In this document: one piece after another, positions 1 through 8,455 of the stretch
Layout of the letters: every line of letters starts with the position of its first letter
How positions within the stretch are numbered: position 1 is the stretch's first letter
Source: Budorcas taxicolor
Taxonomy: Eukaryota > Chordata > Mammalia > Artiodactyla > Bovidae
Direction of reading: 5' to 3'
Assembly: GCF_023091745.1 (NCBI RefSeq)
Contig: NC_068926.1
Location: 71,918,001-71,982,000 of the forward strand
Length of the DNA: 64,000 nucleotides
The notes under the pieces: model-generated
Told to the model about the DNA's origin: nothing
The model's database searches: none
The model's input: the letters and a program-made list of their open reading frames with translations, nothing else
Position numbers and translations under genes: made by a program

Positions 1-247
1 GGTTCTATACATTTGTTAACTTCCCTTAAATCAGTCAACATTCTCCATTTACCAGATTTTTTCTTAATGACAAAAAGAGGAGAATTCCAAGGAGACGTAA
101 AAGGTTCAATATGGCCAGATTGAAGCTGTTCTTTTACTAATTGTTCTAAAGCCTCGAGCTTCACTTTTGGAAGCGGCCACTGCTCAACCCAGTTAGGGAC
201 ATCAGTTAACCATTTCAATGGGAGAGCTCGAGGAATTTGAGCAGTGG
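1..247 (-). pseudogene. Reverse transcriptase N-terminus, betaretroviral pol, cut by window edge
   Basis: The minus-strand frame following the protease is open to the window edge. It shows fingers-domain landmarks of retroviral RT: a WPLPKVKLEAL stretch, then SPWNSPLFVIKKKSGKWR and TDLREVNK. The catalytic YxDD lies beyond base 1 and cannot be assessed. Confidence 0.8.
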
Positions 248-577
248 CTACAGGTTTTCCGACGAGATGGTAAGCGTTGTTCCTAAAGAAAATAAAAGAT
301 CTCTTCCCCAGATATTATTAGGTATATTAACAATGTAAAAAGAAATAAATACTTTTTTTCCATTAGACAATTGGCATGACAAAGGTTGAGCACTTCTCCA
401 CACATCTGCTATTGATCCTAAGCCTGTTAAAACAAGAGGAATTTTTTCTTTTTTCCAGTCATTAGGCCATTGCTGAAGAGAAATAACCGAAACATCTGCT
501 CCTGTATCCACTAATCCTTCAAACTGTTTACCTTCAATAATCAGTGACATTAAAGGACGAGAGTCATTAATAAGCAT
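248..577 (-). pseudogene. Retropepsin (pro) fragment of the betaretroviral element
   Basis: A 109-codon open frame contains the aspartic protease signature LVDTGADVSVIS near residues 22-33, and WGRDLL near the C-terminus, typical of retropepsins that act as dimers to cleave retroviral polyproteins. The frame continues upstream of the methionine to about 632, where a stop appears. The dUTPase normally fused in front is absent. The pol frame starts in the -1 frame near 270-290, as expected for pro-pol frameshifting, but no canonical slippery heptamer is evident. Confidence 0.8.
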
Positions 578-728
578 TTCCCAAAATATACTTTTTCCCG
601 TACTTCCAAAACTATTGACTCTCTCTCCCTACCTCAGCCTTGTCGGCAGCTACCAGAAATAGGGATGCGTAAGGTGGTGCAGAAGGGTTAACAGCCTTGG
701 AAGTTTGTTTTTTATTTAATAAAACCTT

Positions 729-1172
729 TTAAAAGGCAGCAGTCATTGCCTCTACAGAATCTGAATCCTCCCCAGAACTCACATCTCTATCTGGCTCAGT
801 GGATGAATCTGTACTATCATCCGGAGGTTTGGGCGGAGGCCGAGGTGAAGCCCCCTCCTCGAGAGAACATGAGGCGGCCTCACTGTCAGCAGCCACTGAT
901 TTTAAAGCCTGCGTTATAGCGCTACATAGAGTCCACAGCCTTAAAGGAATCACGTTTCCTTTTCGATGCTGCCTTCTTCACTCTTTCTGCACCACTTTCC
1001 ATTCCTTCAGATTCAGCTGTACTTCTGTTTGATATTGAAACCAATAACAGTGCTGCTCTCTAAGACAGAATAACTCACTCAAGCGGCGAGTAGACGTTTT
1101 AATTCCTATAGAATGCAGGAGCCCCTTAACCAGCTCCATATAGTGTGACTTTAAAGACGGGGAATTCCCCAT
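729..1172 (-). pseudogene. Betaretroviral gag remnant (matrix and following acidic linker)
   Basis: An ATG at 1172 opens a frame starting MGNSPSLKSH, with the N-terminal glycine expected for myristoylation of a matrix protein. It runs 64 codons and stops at 978. A second frame (953-729) continues with a proline, serine and acid-rich stretch like the phosphoprotein that follows matrix in betaretroviruses. The frame change near 960 and the missing capsid and nucleocapsid make this a non-functional fragment. Confidence 0.75.
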
Positions 1173-1230
1173 AGTTTTTTCTTTTTCATTTCTCTTTTTT
1201 CTGTTCTTTTTCTCTTATTTTTCTTATTTT

Positions 1231-1425
1231 CTCGAAAGTCCCCCTTTCAGCATTTCTCTCCGGGGTGTTTACCCTTTCGGATTTTTATTCTTTTCTCTTT
1301 TTCTCGAAAGTCCCCCTTTCAGCCTTTTGCTCCGGGGTGTTTACCCTTTCGGATTTTTATTCTTTTCTCTTTTTCTCGAAAGTCCCCCTTTCAGCCTTTT
1401 GCCCCAGGGTGCTTACCCTTTCGGT
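1231..1425 (-). repeat. 72-bp tandem repeat in the retroviral leader, ~2.7 copies
   Basis: On the plus strand three copies begin with CTCGAAAGTCCCCCTTTCAG at 1231, 1303 and 1375. They are separated by T-rich spacers and contain CCGGGGTGTTTACCCTTTCG. The third copy runs into the primer-site flank. The array lies between primer site and gag, where packaging signals are found in retroviruses. A function is not demonstrated. Confidence 0.8.
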
Positions 1426-1433
1426 TCCGTCGT

Positions 1434-1451
1434 GCCCCACGTTGGGCGCCA
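1434..1451 (-). promoter_or_regulatory. Primer binding site, tRNA-Lys(1,2) type
   Basis: On the minus strand the 18 bases TGGCGCCCAACGTGGGGC follow the LTR after two bases. This is the lysine tRNA (1,2) complement used by betaretroviruses for minus-strand DNA priming. Confidence 0.85.
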
Positions 1452-1453
1452 GA

Positions 1454-1975
1454 TGCCGGCGACGGAATGAAACACCAACACTGCAGAGTGGTTTAAATCT
1501 TTATATTTTAACCCTTGCTTCTTACAGCTACTTTATTTTATATCCCTAGCACAACAAGCTACAGGGCAAGCTGCCAAGCACTGTGATTCAGAGACTATAC
1601 AGTGCGCAGGCGCAGGGCGAGATAACCTTTACCTTGACTTATTTACTGCAGCGAAGACTGTGTTTTGGGGAACTTCCTTATCAACTTAGAATCCGTTTTG
1701 TCCCAGGGTCTGCTCCTTTTTGAGGAATCAGAGAAACATCCTTGTGTGCAAGAAATGTTCTTTTCCCACGGGAACAAACAGGATTCTTAGCTGAACATCT
1801 CGTTTGCAAGAATGTTCAGCCCTGGTTGAGAGTCTCGTTTGCAAGCACTTCTCAACCTTCCTTAAACCTAGTTCCCTACACTGGGCAGAACATCTCGTTT
1901 GCAAGAATGTTCAGCCCTGGTTGAGAGTCTCGTTTGCAAGCACTTCTCAACCTTCTTTATACCTTGTTCCCTACA
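1454..1975 (-). repeat. 5' LTR of the betaretroviral element
   Basis: The element starts with TGTAGGGAAC (bases 1975 downward) and ends in ...GGCA just before the primer site, giving a 522-bp LTR with TG...CA ends. Near its 3' part a TATAAAA (1536-1542) and an AATAAA (1532-1537) overlap, an unusually compact promoter and poly(A) arrangement. The U3 side carries an 88-bp tandem duplication, listed separately. Confidence 0.8.
1793..1975 (-). repeat. 88-bp duplication in LTR U3 with paired palindromes
   Basis: Two 88-bp copies (1793-1880 and 1888-1975) are separated by 7 bp, and each ends with the LTR terminus TTCCCTACA. Each copy has two inverted repeats around the same core CTCGTTTGCAAG: arms GAACAT/ATGTTC and arms GTTGAGA/TCTCAAC. 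It looks like a duplicated enhancer block, but which factor binds is unknown. Confidence 0.75.
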
Positions 1976-3080
1976 AATATTAAATTAATAATAAAAGAGA
2001 TGAATGGCAAAGCTAAAAATACAGGAAAAACAACAATAATGAAGATCCATACACCAACACTTTTTTAAAAAAAACAAAACACCATCTTTTAGAGAACCAG
2101 CTGAAGTGAAGGTGATTTGGCCCAAATGTTCTAAAGACAAAACTGAATGGGCTGTTTACGACGCACCACCGTGTCTCTGGTTAGGCACCGACTTGAAAGG
2201 CCTTGTGCTGCCCGAAGACAGAAAAACTTCCCACAGTCTCAGTGGATTTAAACACCTCAGTATGTTATACCCATGAACTCGTGATGGTGCTAACAAGTTG
2301 GAGGATGCTGGCACACTGACTTGTGATTTTCGATGACTGGTAAATACGGTGGGGGCGGGGGAGAAGATCAGACATTTATCCTGCCTTTACTATAGGAAAG
2401 TCCCTGGGGCGCCTCAATCTTTGATGAGGGGAACGTGTCCCTCCTAGTTCTGCTGGAATGAAAATGTCCTCATTTCACATCCTGTCATGAACTGTGTGCA
2501 CATCACAAATATGCGATGTGGAATGAGACGCCAGCCAGGCCCCTCTGCACTCAAGGGCCTCTGAATGTCAGCCCTACCCCGGCCTCTTTGAGTGGGGTCA
2601 CCTGCCCCAGCTCGACTTGCCAAACCCCCGTCACAGCCGCGTGGGCCTCGGTGTGCATGCAGAGCCCCTGCACTTCGCTGCGTCTGATAGGTAGGCTCCT
2701 TCCCACCAGACCCTTGGGTCCTCCTCAGATCCCCTCCCCGGGCCTCAGTGTCTAACTCGGGCCAGAATGTCTGGGCCCTGGCCTTCAGTGCCACTGGTGA
2801 CGTGTCCCAGCCAGCTGGGCTCTGCGTTTCTGGGTCAGACTTGGGAGCGGGATGATGGAGCGGCCGACAGGACTCCCTGCTCTCTGGGTTTCTCGCTGTG
2901 ACTCTGAATCCCAGAATCGCAGAGGATGGAAGCGAGAGGAGGGCTGGTTACAAGCAAGAGACAGAGCTCTTTGAGGACCACCTAGCTGGCCTCTGGAAGC
3001 CGGGGCCTGGAGGTCCGTGACCAGAGGCAAAGGTCTGAGGCAGGAAGAACTCAGTGCGTTTCAGAGAGCGGAAGCCCAAT
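1976..3080. other. Intergenic, no gene seen
   Basis: AT-rich just outside the LTR, then GC-richer unique sequence after about 2340. The short open frames here are proline/arginine-rich GC artefacts with no recognisable domain. No RNA gene or clear repeat family was recognised. Confidence 0.5.
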
Positions 3081-3391
3081 CAGTTCAGTCGCTCAGTCAC
3101 GTCCAACTCTTGTGACCGCATGGGCTGCAGCACACCAGGCTTCCCTGTCCTTCACCAACTCCCAAAGCTTGTTCAAACTCATATCCATCCAGTCAACGAG
3201 GCCATCCAGCCATCTCATCCTCTGTCGTCCCCTTCTCCTCCCACCTCCAATCTTTCCCAGCCAAAGTATTGGAGCTTCAGCATCAGTCCTTCCCATAAAT
3301 ATTCAGGGCTGATTTCCTTTAGGATGGACTGGTTGGATCTCCTTGCAGTCTAAGGGACTCTCACAAGTCTTCTCCAACTCCACAGTTCAAA
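3081..3391 (-). mobile_element. BovB LINE 3'-end fragment
   Basis: Begins CAGTTCAGTCGCTCAGTCA. The complement encodes the C-terminal end of the BovB RTE-type ORF (reads such as RQRMRWLDGLVDW and DREAWCAA), as in the longer copies at 23343-24600 and 61758-62275. Confidence 0.85.
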
Positions 3392-3521
3392 GGTCTGATG
3401 CAGGAAGCGAAGCACTCAGGGGCAAAGGTCTGATGTGGGAAGAACCCAGTGCATTTCAGACAGCTGAAGCCCAGAGGGGCTGGAAAGCGGCCAGAGCTGA
3501 GATAAATGGTTTTACAGGAGA

Positions 3522-3525
3522 TACA

Positions 3526-3577
<52 letters not shown>

Positions 3578-3593
3578 CACACGCACGCACACA
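3522..3593 (+). repeat. (CA)n microsatellite
   Basis: About 35 CA dinucleotides with a few TA and CG interruptions at the ends. Confidence 0.95.
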
Positions 3594-4237
3594 GGGAAGG
3601 GCTGCCCCTGAGGGTCTTTTCAGTCTTGAGAAATGGACATTCTCAGACCAGTTTGGAGTCACAGGGGAGACGGTTCACCTGGCGCCTCTCTGAATGGGAG
3701 ACGTGTCCACATGTGGTGTGGACGTGGATGTACGGGGTCCCTCTCTGCAGGGCACACGTGGACCCCGCACCTCGGGGCTTGGGGTGCAGATATGGGCCAG
3801 AATAGCAGGAACCCACGGTTTCCCTTTCACCCAACAAGCCCACTGACGAGGCCGCATCCCTGCCCGTGGGGTCTTCTGGGGTCCTGAGGGGTTGGTACCC
3901 TGGAGTCCACAGGCACAAGGGGCCTCGGGTGGCCTTGCTCACCCCACCGAGTGTGGTCTGGCTGCAACCTGGAGGCAGGAAAGGGTGTTTCTCCAGAGCA
4001 GGGTCAGCAGAGCACGGCCCAAGCACCACCGCCAGCCCGGCCCTGTCTTGCTTCTGTAAACCAAGTTTAACAGGAAGCAGTCATGCCCATGCATTCAGAG
4101 AGGGTCTGTGGCTGCTTCTGAGCTCTCAGGACAGAAGTAAGTAGTTGCCACAAAGATCATATGGCCCAGAAAGCCAAAACTAGTTACTATCTGTGCCTTT
4201 TACAGAGAACACTTCCTCTCACCTGGCTGAGGGTGTC

Positions 4238-4415
4238 TCGGTTGGGACGATTTTGCCACCTTGGGGAACTTTGGTGATGTCTGGGGATGTCTGTGGTTGT
4301 CATAACTATGGGTGGAAGGGCATTTGGCGGGGGGGGCGGGGTGGAGGCCAGGGATGCTGCTGGACCCCCTGGAGTCAGGCCAGCCCCCCACGGCACAGAG
4401 CAGTCTGGCCCAGTG
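4238..4415 (+). mobile_element. MER5-like hAT DNA transposon fragment
   Basis: Contains the landmarks GGTGATGTCTGGGGATGTCTG, GTGGTTGTCATAACT, GGAGGCCAGGGATGCTGCTG and CAGCCCCCCACGGCACAGAG in MER5 order. This is an ancient mammalian non-autonomous element. The match is from recall, not a database search. Confidence 0.6.
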
Positions 4416-4745
4416 GGGCACCGAGTCCACACCCATCCCTGGGCGCCGCTCTCCTCCCCAGAGGGCCAGCGAAGGTGTTCCCTAAGCTGCTTACTCCTTG
4501 CCCACAATCAGGTGACAACAGCGGGTCCTGTCCTTGGCAGGGGCACCCCCGAGGGGCCATGTCAGCACCCCCGCCCCGGTAGACCCACAAGCCCAGGGGC
4601 TCCGGCCAAGCAGACCACGGCCAGCCTATCTCCTGGGACCTTCACCCTGGCATTCCACTCATTCTGATGGCTCGCAAAGCATCCTGGGCCTCCTCCAAAC
4701 CAATTCAGACCACTCGGCGGAACAACTTCCCAAGACTCAAGCAGC

Positions 4746-4751
4746 TTTAAT
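4746..4751 (-). other. VPREB1 poly(A) signal (ATTAAA)
   Basis: The first ATTAAA downstream of the stop codon on the minus strand, giving a 3' UTR of roughly 110-140 bases. A second ATTAAA overlaps the stop codon itself and is unlikely to be used. Confidence 0.5.
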
Positions 4752-4865
4752 CCCCGAATCCAGCCTCCAAGGGGGCTCACAGGAGTGTCTTCTGGCCCTG
4801 GGCAGCCCACCGCCCCGGCCTCCTCGCCCACACCCCCACCCCGCGGGGATGTGGCCCTCCAGCCT

Positions 4866-5401
4866 TTAATGCAAGGGGAGCGTGTCCCAGGGGCCCGGGC
4901 TGGCCAGCTCCCTTTCTCTCCCCTCCTCTCTCTGCGTCTCCCGCCTCTGCCCCATGACCCGGGCCCCCACAGCGCAGAAATAGACAGCCTCGTCCTCAGC
5001 CTGCAGCTCAGCAATACTCAAATACCCCGTGTTCTTGGCCAGGTCTTTGGAGCCAGAGAAGCGAGGGGGCACCTGGTGGCCCTGCCTCTTGTTGGAGGGG
5101 GAGAAATATCTCAGCAGGAATCTCGGGGGGTGGCCGGGCCTCTGCTGGTACCAGTAGATGTTGTGAAGGCCGATGTTGTGGTCACCGCGCAGGGTGCAGG
5201 CCAGGCGGACGGTGGCTCCCAGAAACGAGGTCACGGAAGGCGGCTGACTCAGCACGGGCTGAGGGCTGCAGCCTGGGGACACAGAGGAGTGTGGGCACCG
5301 GAGCAGAGCAGGGTGCGGGGAGGGGCCGGGGACCGCCAGCTCTGGGGCTTCTCACCTGTGCCGTGGAGCAGGAGCCCCAGGAGGACCGGGGCCCAGGACA
5401 T
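4866..5401 (-). CDS. VPREB1: VPREB1, V-like chain of the surrogate light chain
   Basis: Two exons on the minus strand: 5401-5356 (signal peptide MSWAPVLLGLLLHGT plus one base) and 5272-4866, with a GT donor at 5355 and CAG acceptor at 5273. The product is 150 residues, against 145 in human. After a leader of about 16-19 residues comes an immunoglobulin V-like domain with the paired cysteines Cys41 and Cys115, Trp56, YWYQQRPGHPPRFLLRYF and the DEAVYFC end motif. A charged, non-immunoglobulin tail (residues about 116-150, RRETQREEGRERE) replaces a J segment; this unique region is the hallmark of VpreB. With lambda5 it forms the surrogate light chain of the pre-B-cell receptor in the ER and at the surface of pro/pre-B cells. 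There are no recombination signals, as expected. All splice sites and the frame are intact. VPREB2 is an alternative name for a close paralogue; VPREB3 is excluded by the RPGHPPRFLLRYF match. Confidence 0.93.
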
Positions 5402-5478
5402 GGTGCGGCGGAGCAGAGTTCTGCAGCCAGAGTCCTCTCGGAGCAGGGCCAGCCCCCTCCTCCGCCCTCCTCCCCACC

Positions 5479-5488
5479 TCCCAGGGGC
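5479..5488 (-). promoter_or_regulatory. EBF-type site upstream of VPREB1
   Basis: The minus strand reads GCCCCTGGGA, nine of ten matches to the early B-cell factor consensus TCCCNNGGGA, about 80 bp upstream of the start codon. VPREB1 is a known EBF1 target in mammals. Binding here is inferred. Confidence 0.4.
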
Positions 5489-5499
5489 GGGGTCTTGGC

Positions 5500-6717
5500 C
5501 ATCCCAAACTTCCTTGGGTTTGCAATGCCGGTTGGGGAGAACGGCCGCCTGCTGGCTTTTGTGGCTCCTGCCTTAACCCAGGGGAAGCGTTGAGGGAGGA
5601 AGCACCTGCCCGGGGCTCACAGCCCAGTGCCCAGGAGGCCAGGATGGAGTCCCCAAGGGGGTGACCTCCGCATCCCCCAAAGGAAGCTGAGCCCCACAGA
5701 GTGAGGTTCTTGTGCACACTTCTGTGTGCGGTGAACCGGAAGAGAGGACAGGTCCTCACGGTGGGAAACACCTGCTGGGTGCTGCAGAAGGTGTAGGGGC
5801 CCTGGGTGAGGGTCTGCTCCGTCCCCTCCCATGCCCCTAACATGCCCTGCCCCCTCCAGACCCAGCCCCTGTCCCCCTGGAGTGAACCCGGAGTGACTAG
5901 CAGCTCCTGAAAAGGAAGCATCTGGGCGGGCTTTCAGGAGGCGGCAGAGGTAGCCTTACCTCCTTCAGCCCTGCCCCAGGCCTCTGCCCCTTGTCCTCAG
6001 GGGGGTCTCCCCAGGGAGCGGGGGAGGAGGCGTCTGTGAGCTTGGTGGTCCTGGGGGTCCACTCCTGCCCCTGGGTCCTCAGGTCCATAAATGAGATGTG
6101 GTGCATGGACCACGATGTGTATAGTAAAGAAACAGCTGCTCCTTGTTCCTGGTTCGTGGGAGGCAGCCTCTAAATACCGCGCTTGTTATTCGGGTGGCCC
6201 CTGAGTTTACACTAATGGGTGATTTGCGAAGGATGCTGGCCATGAGGAAAGCCCCACCCAACGATGGGAAGATGGGAACTTTGAGCTGAGCTCCCAGGAC
6301 GGGGAGCGGGGCTGGAGACCGAGTCCAATCACAGACCAGTGGTCCCTGCAACTGTCCTGAGTCATGAAACCCCAGTGGACACCGAGGTTCAGGGGAGCCT
6401 CCCAGGCTGCTCGACTGTGGACATGCAGGGTGGAGAGGGAGCCTGAAGACACAGCAGCCCACCTCTGGGACCCCCATGCCCTGGTGCAGCTCTCTGTTCA
6501 CTGCTCCTGGCCTGCAGGCTTTACAGCGAAACTGGGGTCGTGAGGATGGCGCTTTCTTCAGCTCTGCAAGGGTCTCTACCAAGTCATTCAGCCTGAGGGG
6601 GTTTGGGGAACACCCCCCAAACTTGTGGCCATTTGGTCAGAAATATAGGTGGCCTGAGGATAGCTGAGTTTGCAGCTGGTGTCTGAAATGAGGGATGGGT
6701 TTTTTTGGGGTGGGGTC
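5500..6717. other. Intergenic between VPREB1 and the retroviral nest
   Basis: GC-rich unique sequence with no recognised gene or RNA. The last five bases (6713-6717, GGGTC) are one half of the target duplication of the outer provirus. Confidence 0.5.
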
Positions 6718-7131
6718 TGTTGGACCAAACTGAAGCCAGGACAGGCTCTAAGCGGCAGGCTAGGCCTGAGGTTTAGTCTCTAGGAAAGCTGAGGCACTGG
6801 GAACTCCCGCAGGCAGTGTAGCTTGACCAATCAGAAAAAAAATCCCCGTAGCCTCCTGCCTACGCCAGACCTGAGCCAATCCGGATAGGGATGCGAGGTT
6901 TAAAAGTCCCGCGCACGTATGGTTTAACCAATCAGCTATGCTGTTACAGGAACAAAGAGCCGTCTGTATAAAAGTAGATGTGATTCAGAGCTCGGGGCTC
7001 TCGTCAAGACTCCACTGTGCTGGATGAGACCTGAGCCCTAGGTCGAGCTAGCAATAAACCCCTTTATGCTTTTGCATTGCTGTGGACGTCTTATTCTCTC
7101 AGTTTTGGGCACTCGGACACTGGGCATAACA
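6718..7131 (+). repeat. 5' LTR of the outer provirus
   Basis: 414 bp, from TGTTGGACC to GCATAACA. It has CCAAT boxes near 6825 and 6927, TATAAAA at 6967-6973 and AATAAA at 7053-7058, so a normal gammaretroviral U3-R-U5 order. Confidence 0.9.
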
Positions 7132-7133
7132 TT

Positions 7134-7151
7134 TGGGGGCTCGTCCCGGAT
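7134..7151 (+). promoter_or_regulatory. Primer binding site, tRNA-Pro type, one mismatch
   Basis: TGGGGGCTCGTCCCGGAT differs from the perfect proline site of the inner provirus (11176-11193) by one base (C for G). It starts two bases after the LTR. Confidence 0.85.
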
Positions 7152-7234
7152 CCCGTTAACTGGGAAGAATAATACTCTCCCGGCAGAAGGGGTTTCCTCA
7201 CTAGCAGGAGAGATATCTGAACACCTGTGTTAGT

Positions 7235-7488
7235 TCTGGTTAAGACCAGCGTAAGGCCGAGGCCTGGCATCGTGCTGGGGAGGTGGCTGGCTCTGTTCTC
7301 TGGTTAAGACCAGCGTAAGGCCGAGGCCCGGCATTGTGCTGGGGAGGTGGCTGGCCCTGTTCTCTGGTTAAGACCAGCGTGAGGCCGAGGCCCGGCATCA
7401 CGCTGGGGAGGCGGCTGGCTCTGTTCTCTGGTTAAGACCAGCGTGAGGCCGAGGCCCGGCATCGCGCTGGGGAGGCGGCTGGCTCTGT
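7235..7488 (+). repeat. Leader tandem array, four ~63-bp units
   Basis: Units begin TCTGGTTAAGACCAGCGT at about 7235, 7299, 7362 and 7425 and end in GGAGGYGGCTGGCTCTG. Each has arms CCAGC...GCTGG that can form a hairpin. They are homologous to the 13-unit array of the inner provirus. Confidence 0.9.
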
Positions 7489-7668
7489 GGACGCCTTGTT
7501 GGTAAGATTTCCTCGAGGGAAAGAAAGTTTCAGGGGGGCCCGGGAAGACCTAGTGCTGTGTTCTCGGCTGATGTGTGTTTGTTGTCTGTCTGTTGTGTCT
7601 GTGTGAGTGCCGGCATTGTCTCTGCTCTGTGTGTGTTCATTTTGTCTCCTGTGTTCTTCTCCATAATC

Positions 7669-7782
7669 ATGGGGCAAGCGACTTCTACTCCTTTGTCCCT
7701 TATGACTGACCATTTCTCTGATTTCAGATCTAGGGCACAAAATTTATCGTTATTGGTGAAAAAGCCGAGACTGACATCCTGA
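7669..7782 (+). pseudogene. gag start of the outer provirus, truncated
   Basis: ATG at 7669 begins MGQATSTPLSL, a myristoylated gammaretroviral matrix start close to that of the inner provirus. The frame stops after 37 codons at 7780-7782. Downstream sequence to about 8300 shows no continuing gag frame. Confidence 0.7.
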
Positions 7783-8347
7783 CCACTCGGGTACTCAGGG
7801 GCCAGCTTGCCTGCCAATGGACCAGACCCAGTGGCCGCAATCAGGACCCTTTTGTCCCTGGTCTCCTCCTGACGCAGACAACTGTCCAGAGTGCCCCGAA
7901 TGGTAAGGAACAAGAGACTCTATTGACCTCTCTCCCCTCCCTTCTCTCTTTCCTCTCCTTAACCCTTCCTATCCTTCCCTGTTTTCCTAGTCCTCCCCCA
8001 GTCCTGGATGCAGGAATCTGGTCGAAGGGCCCTCAGCCTGAGCTGAGGATTGGAGACTGATCACCTCCTCTTGGCAGAGAACTCGAATTCTGGCTCTGAT
8101 TTCTGGTAGGGCCAAGTTCCAGTGCTCCCTTCTCTGGAGGCCCAGGGAAAAGTCCCGTAACGCCTGGGTGTCTGCAGGTGGCAGGAGACGTCTGTAAGGC
8201 CACCCCGTTTGCCCCCCTCTCCTGCCTCCTCCCCCTTCTTCTTTCCACCTGGCTTCCTTTCCTCCCTTGAAATCTTTGATGTTAGTACTTAGATCTGAAG
8301 TTCTGTGTTTCTATAGGAGGTTTCCTGAGAGACTATATTTTTGTACT
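7783..8347 (+). other. Degraded internal sequence of the outer provirus
   Basis: Pyrimidine-rich, including a CT-rich block at about 7920-8000. No long frame or recognisable domain; presumably former gag or spacer. Confidence 0.4.
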
Positions 8348-8455
8348 TAAGGGCTTCCCTGGTGGAGCCGAGGTTAAAGCGTCTGCCTGCAATATGGGAG
8401 ACCTGGGTTCGATCCCTGGGTCGAGAGGATCCCCTGGAGAAGGAAATTTTGCTTT
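8348..8455 (+). mobile_element. Bov-tA SINE fragment
   Basis: GGGCTTCCCTGGTGGAGCC, then TGCAATATGGGAGACCTGGG and GGTTCGATCCCTGGGTCG: a tRNA-derived head with recognisable B-box, truncated at the 3' end. It is inserted in the outer provirus. Confidence 0.8.

Larger units (their letters stand above)
1..1975 (-). mobile_element. Betaretrovirus-like endogenous provirus, 5' part
   Basis: Read on the minus strand, this is an LTR (1975 to 1454), a tRNA-Lys-type primer site, a short-repeat leader, a gag start, a retropepsin and the beginning of reverse transcriptase, which leaves the window at base 1. The order and the lysine primer site identify a class II (betaretrovirus-like, ERVK-type) element. 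Only about 150 bases separate the gag remnant from the protease, so capsid, nucleocapsid and most of the dUTPase region have been deleted. The 3' LTR lies outside the window, so neither age nor target duplication can be judged. Confidence 0.9.

Noticed and set aside
4866..5401. Rearrangeable lambda V segment
   Set aside because: No heptamer/nonamer recombination signal follows the V-like domain; the exon continues into the VpreB-specific charged tail and a stop codon.
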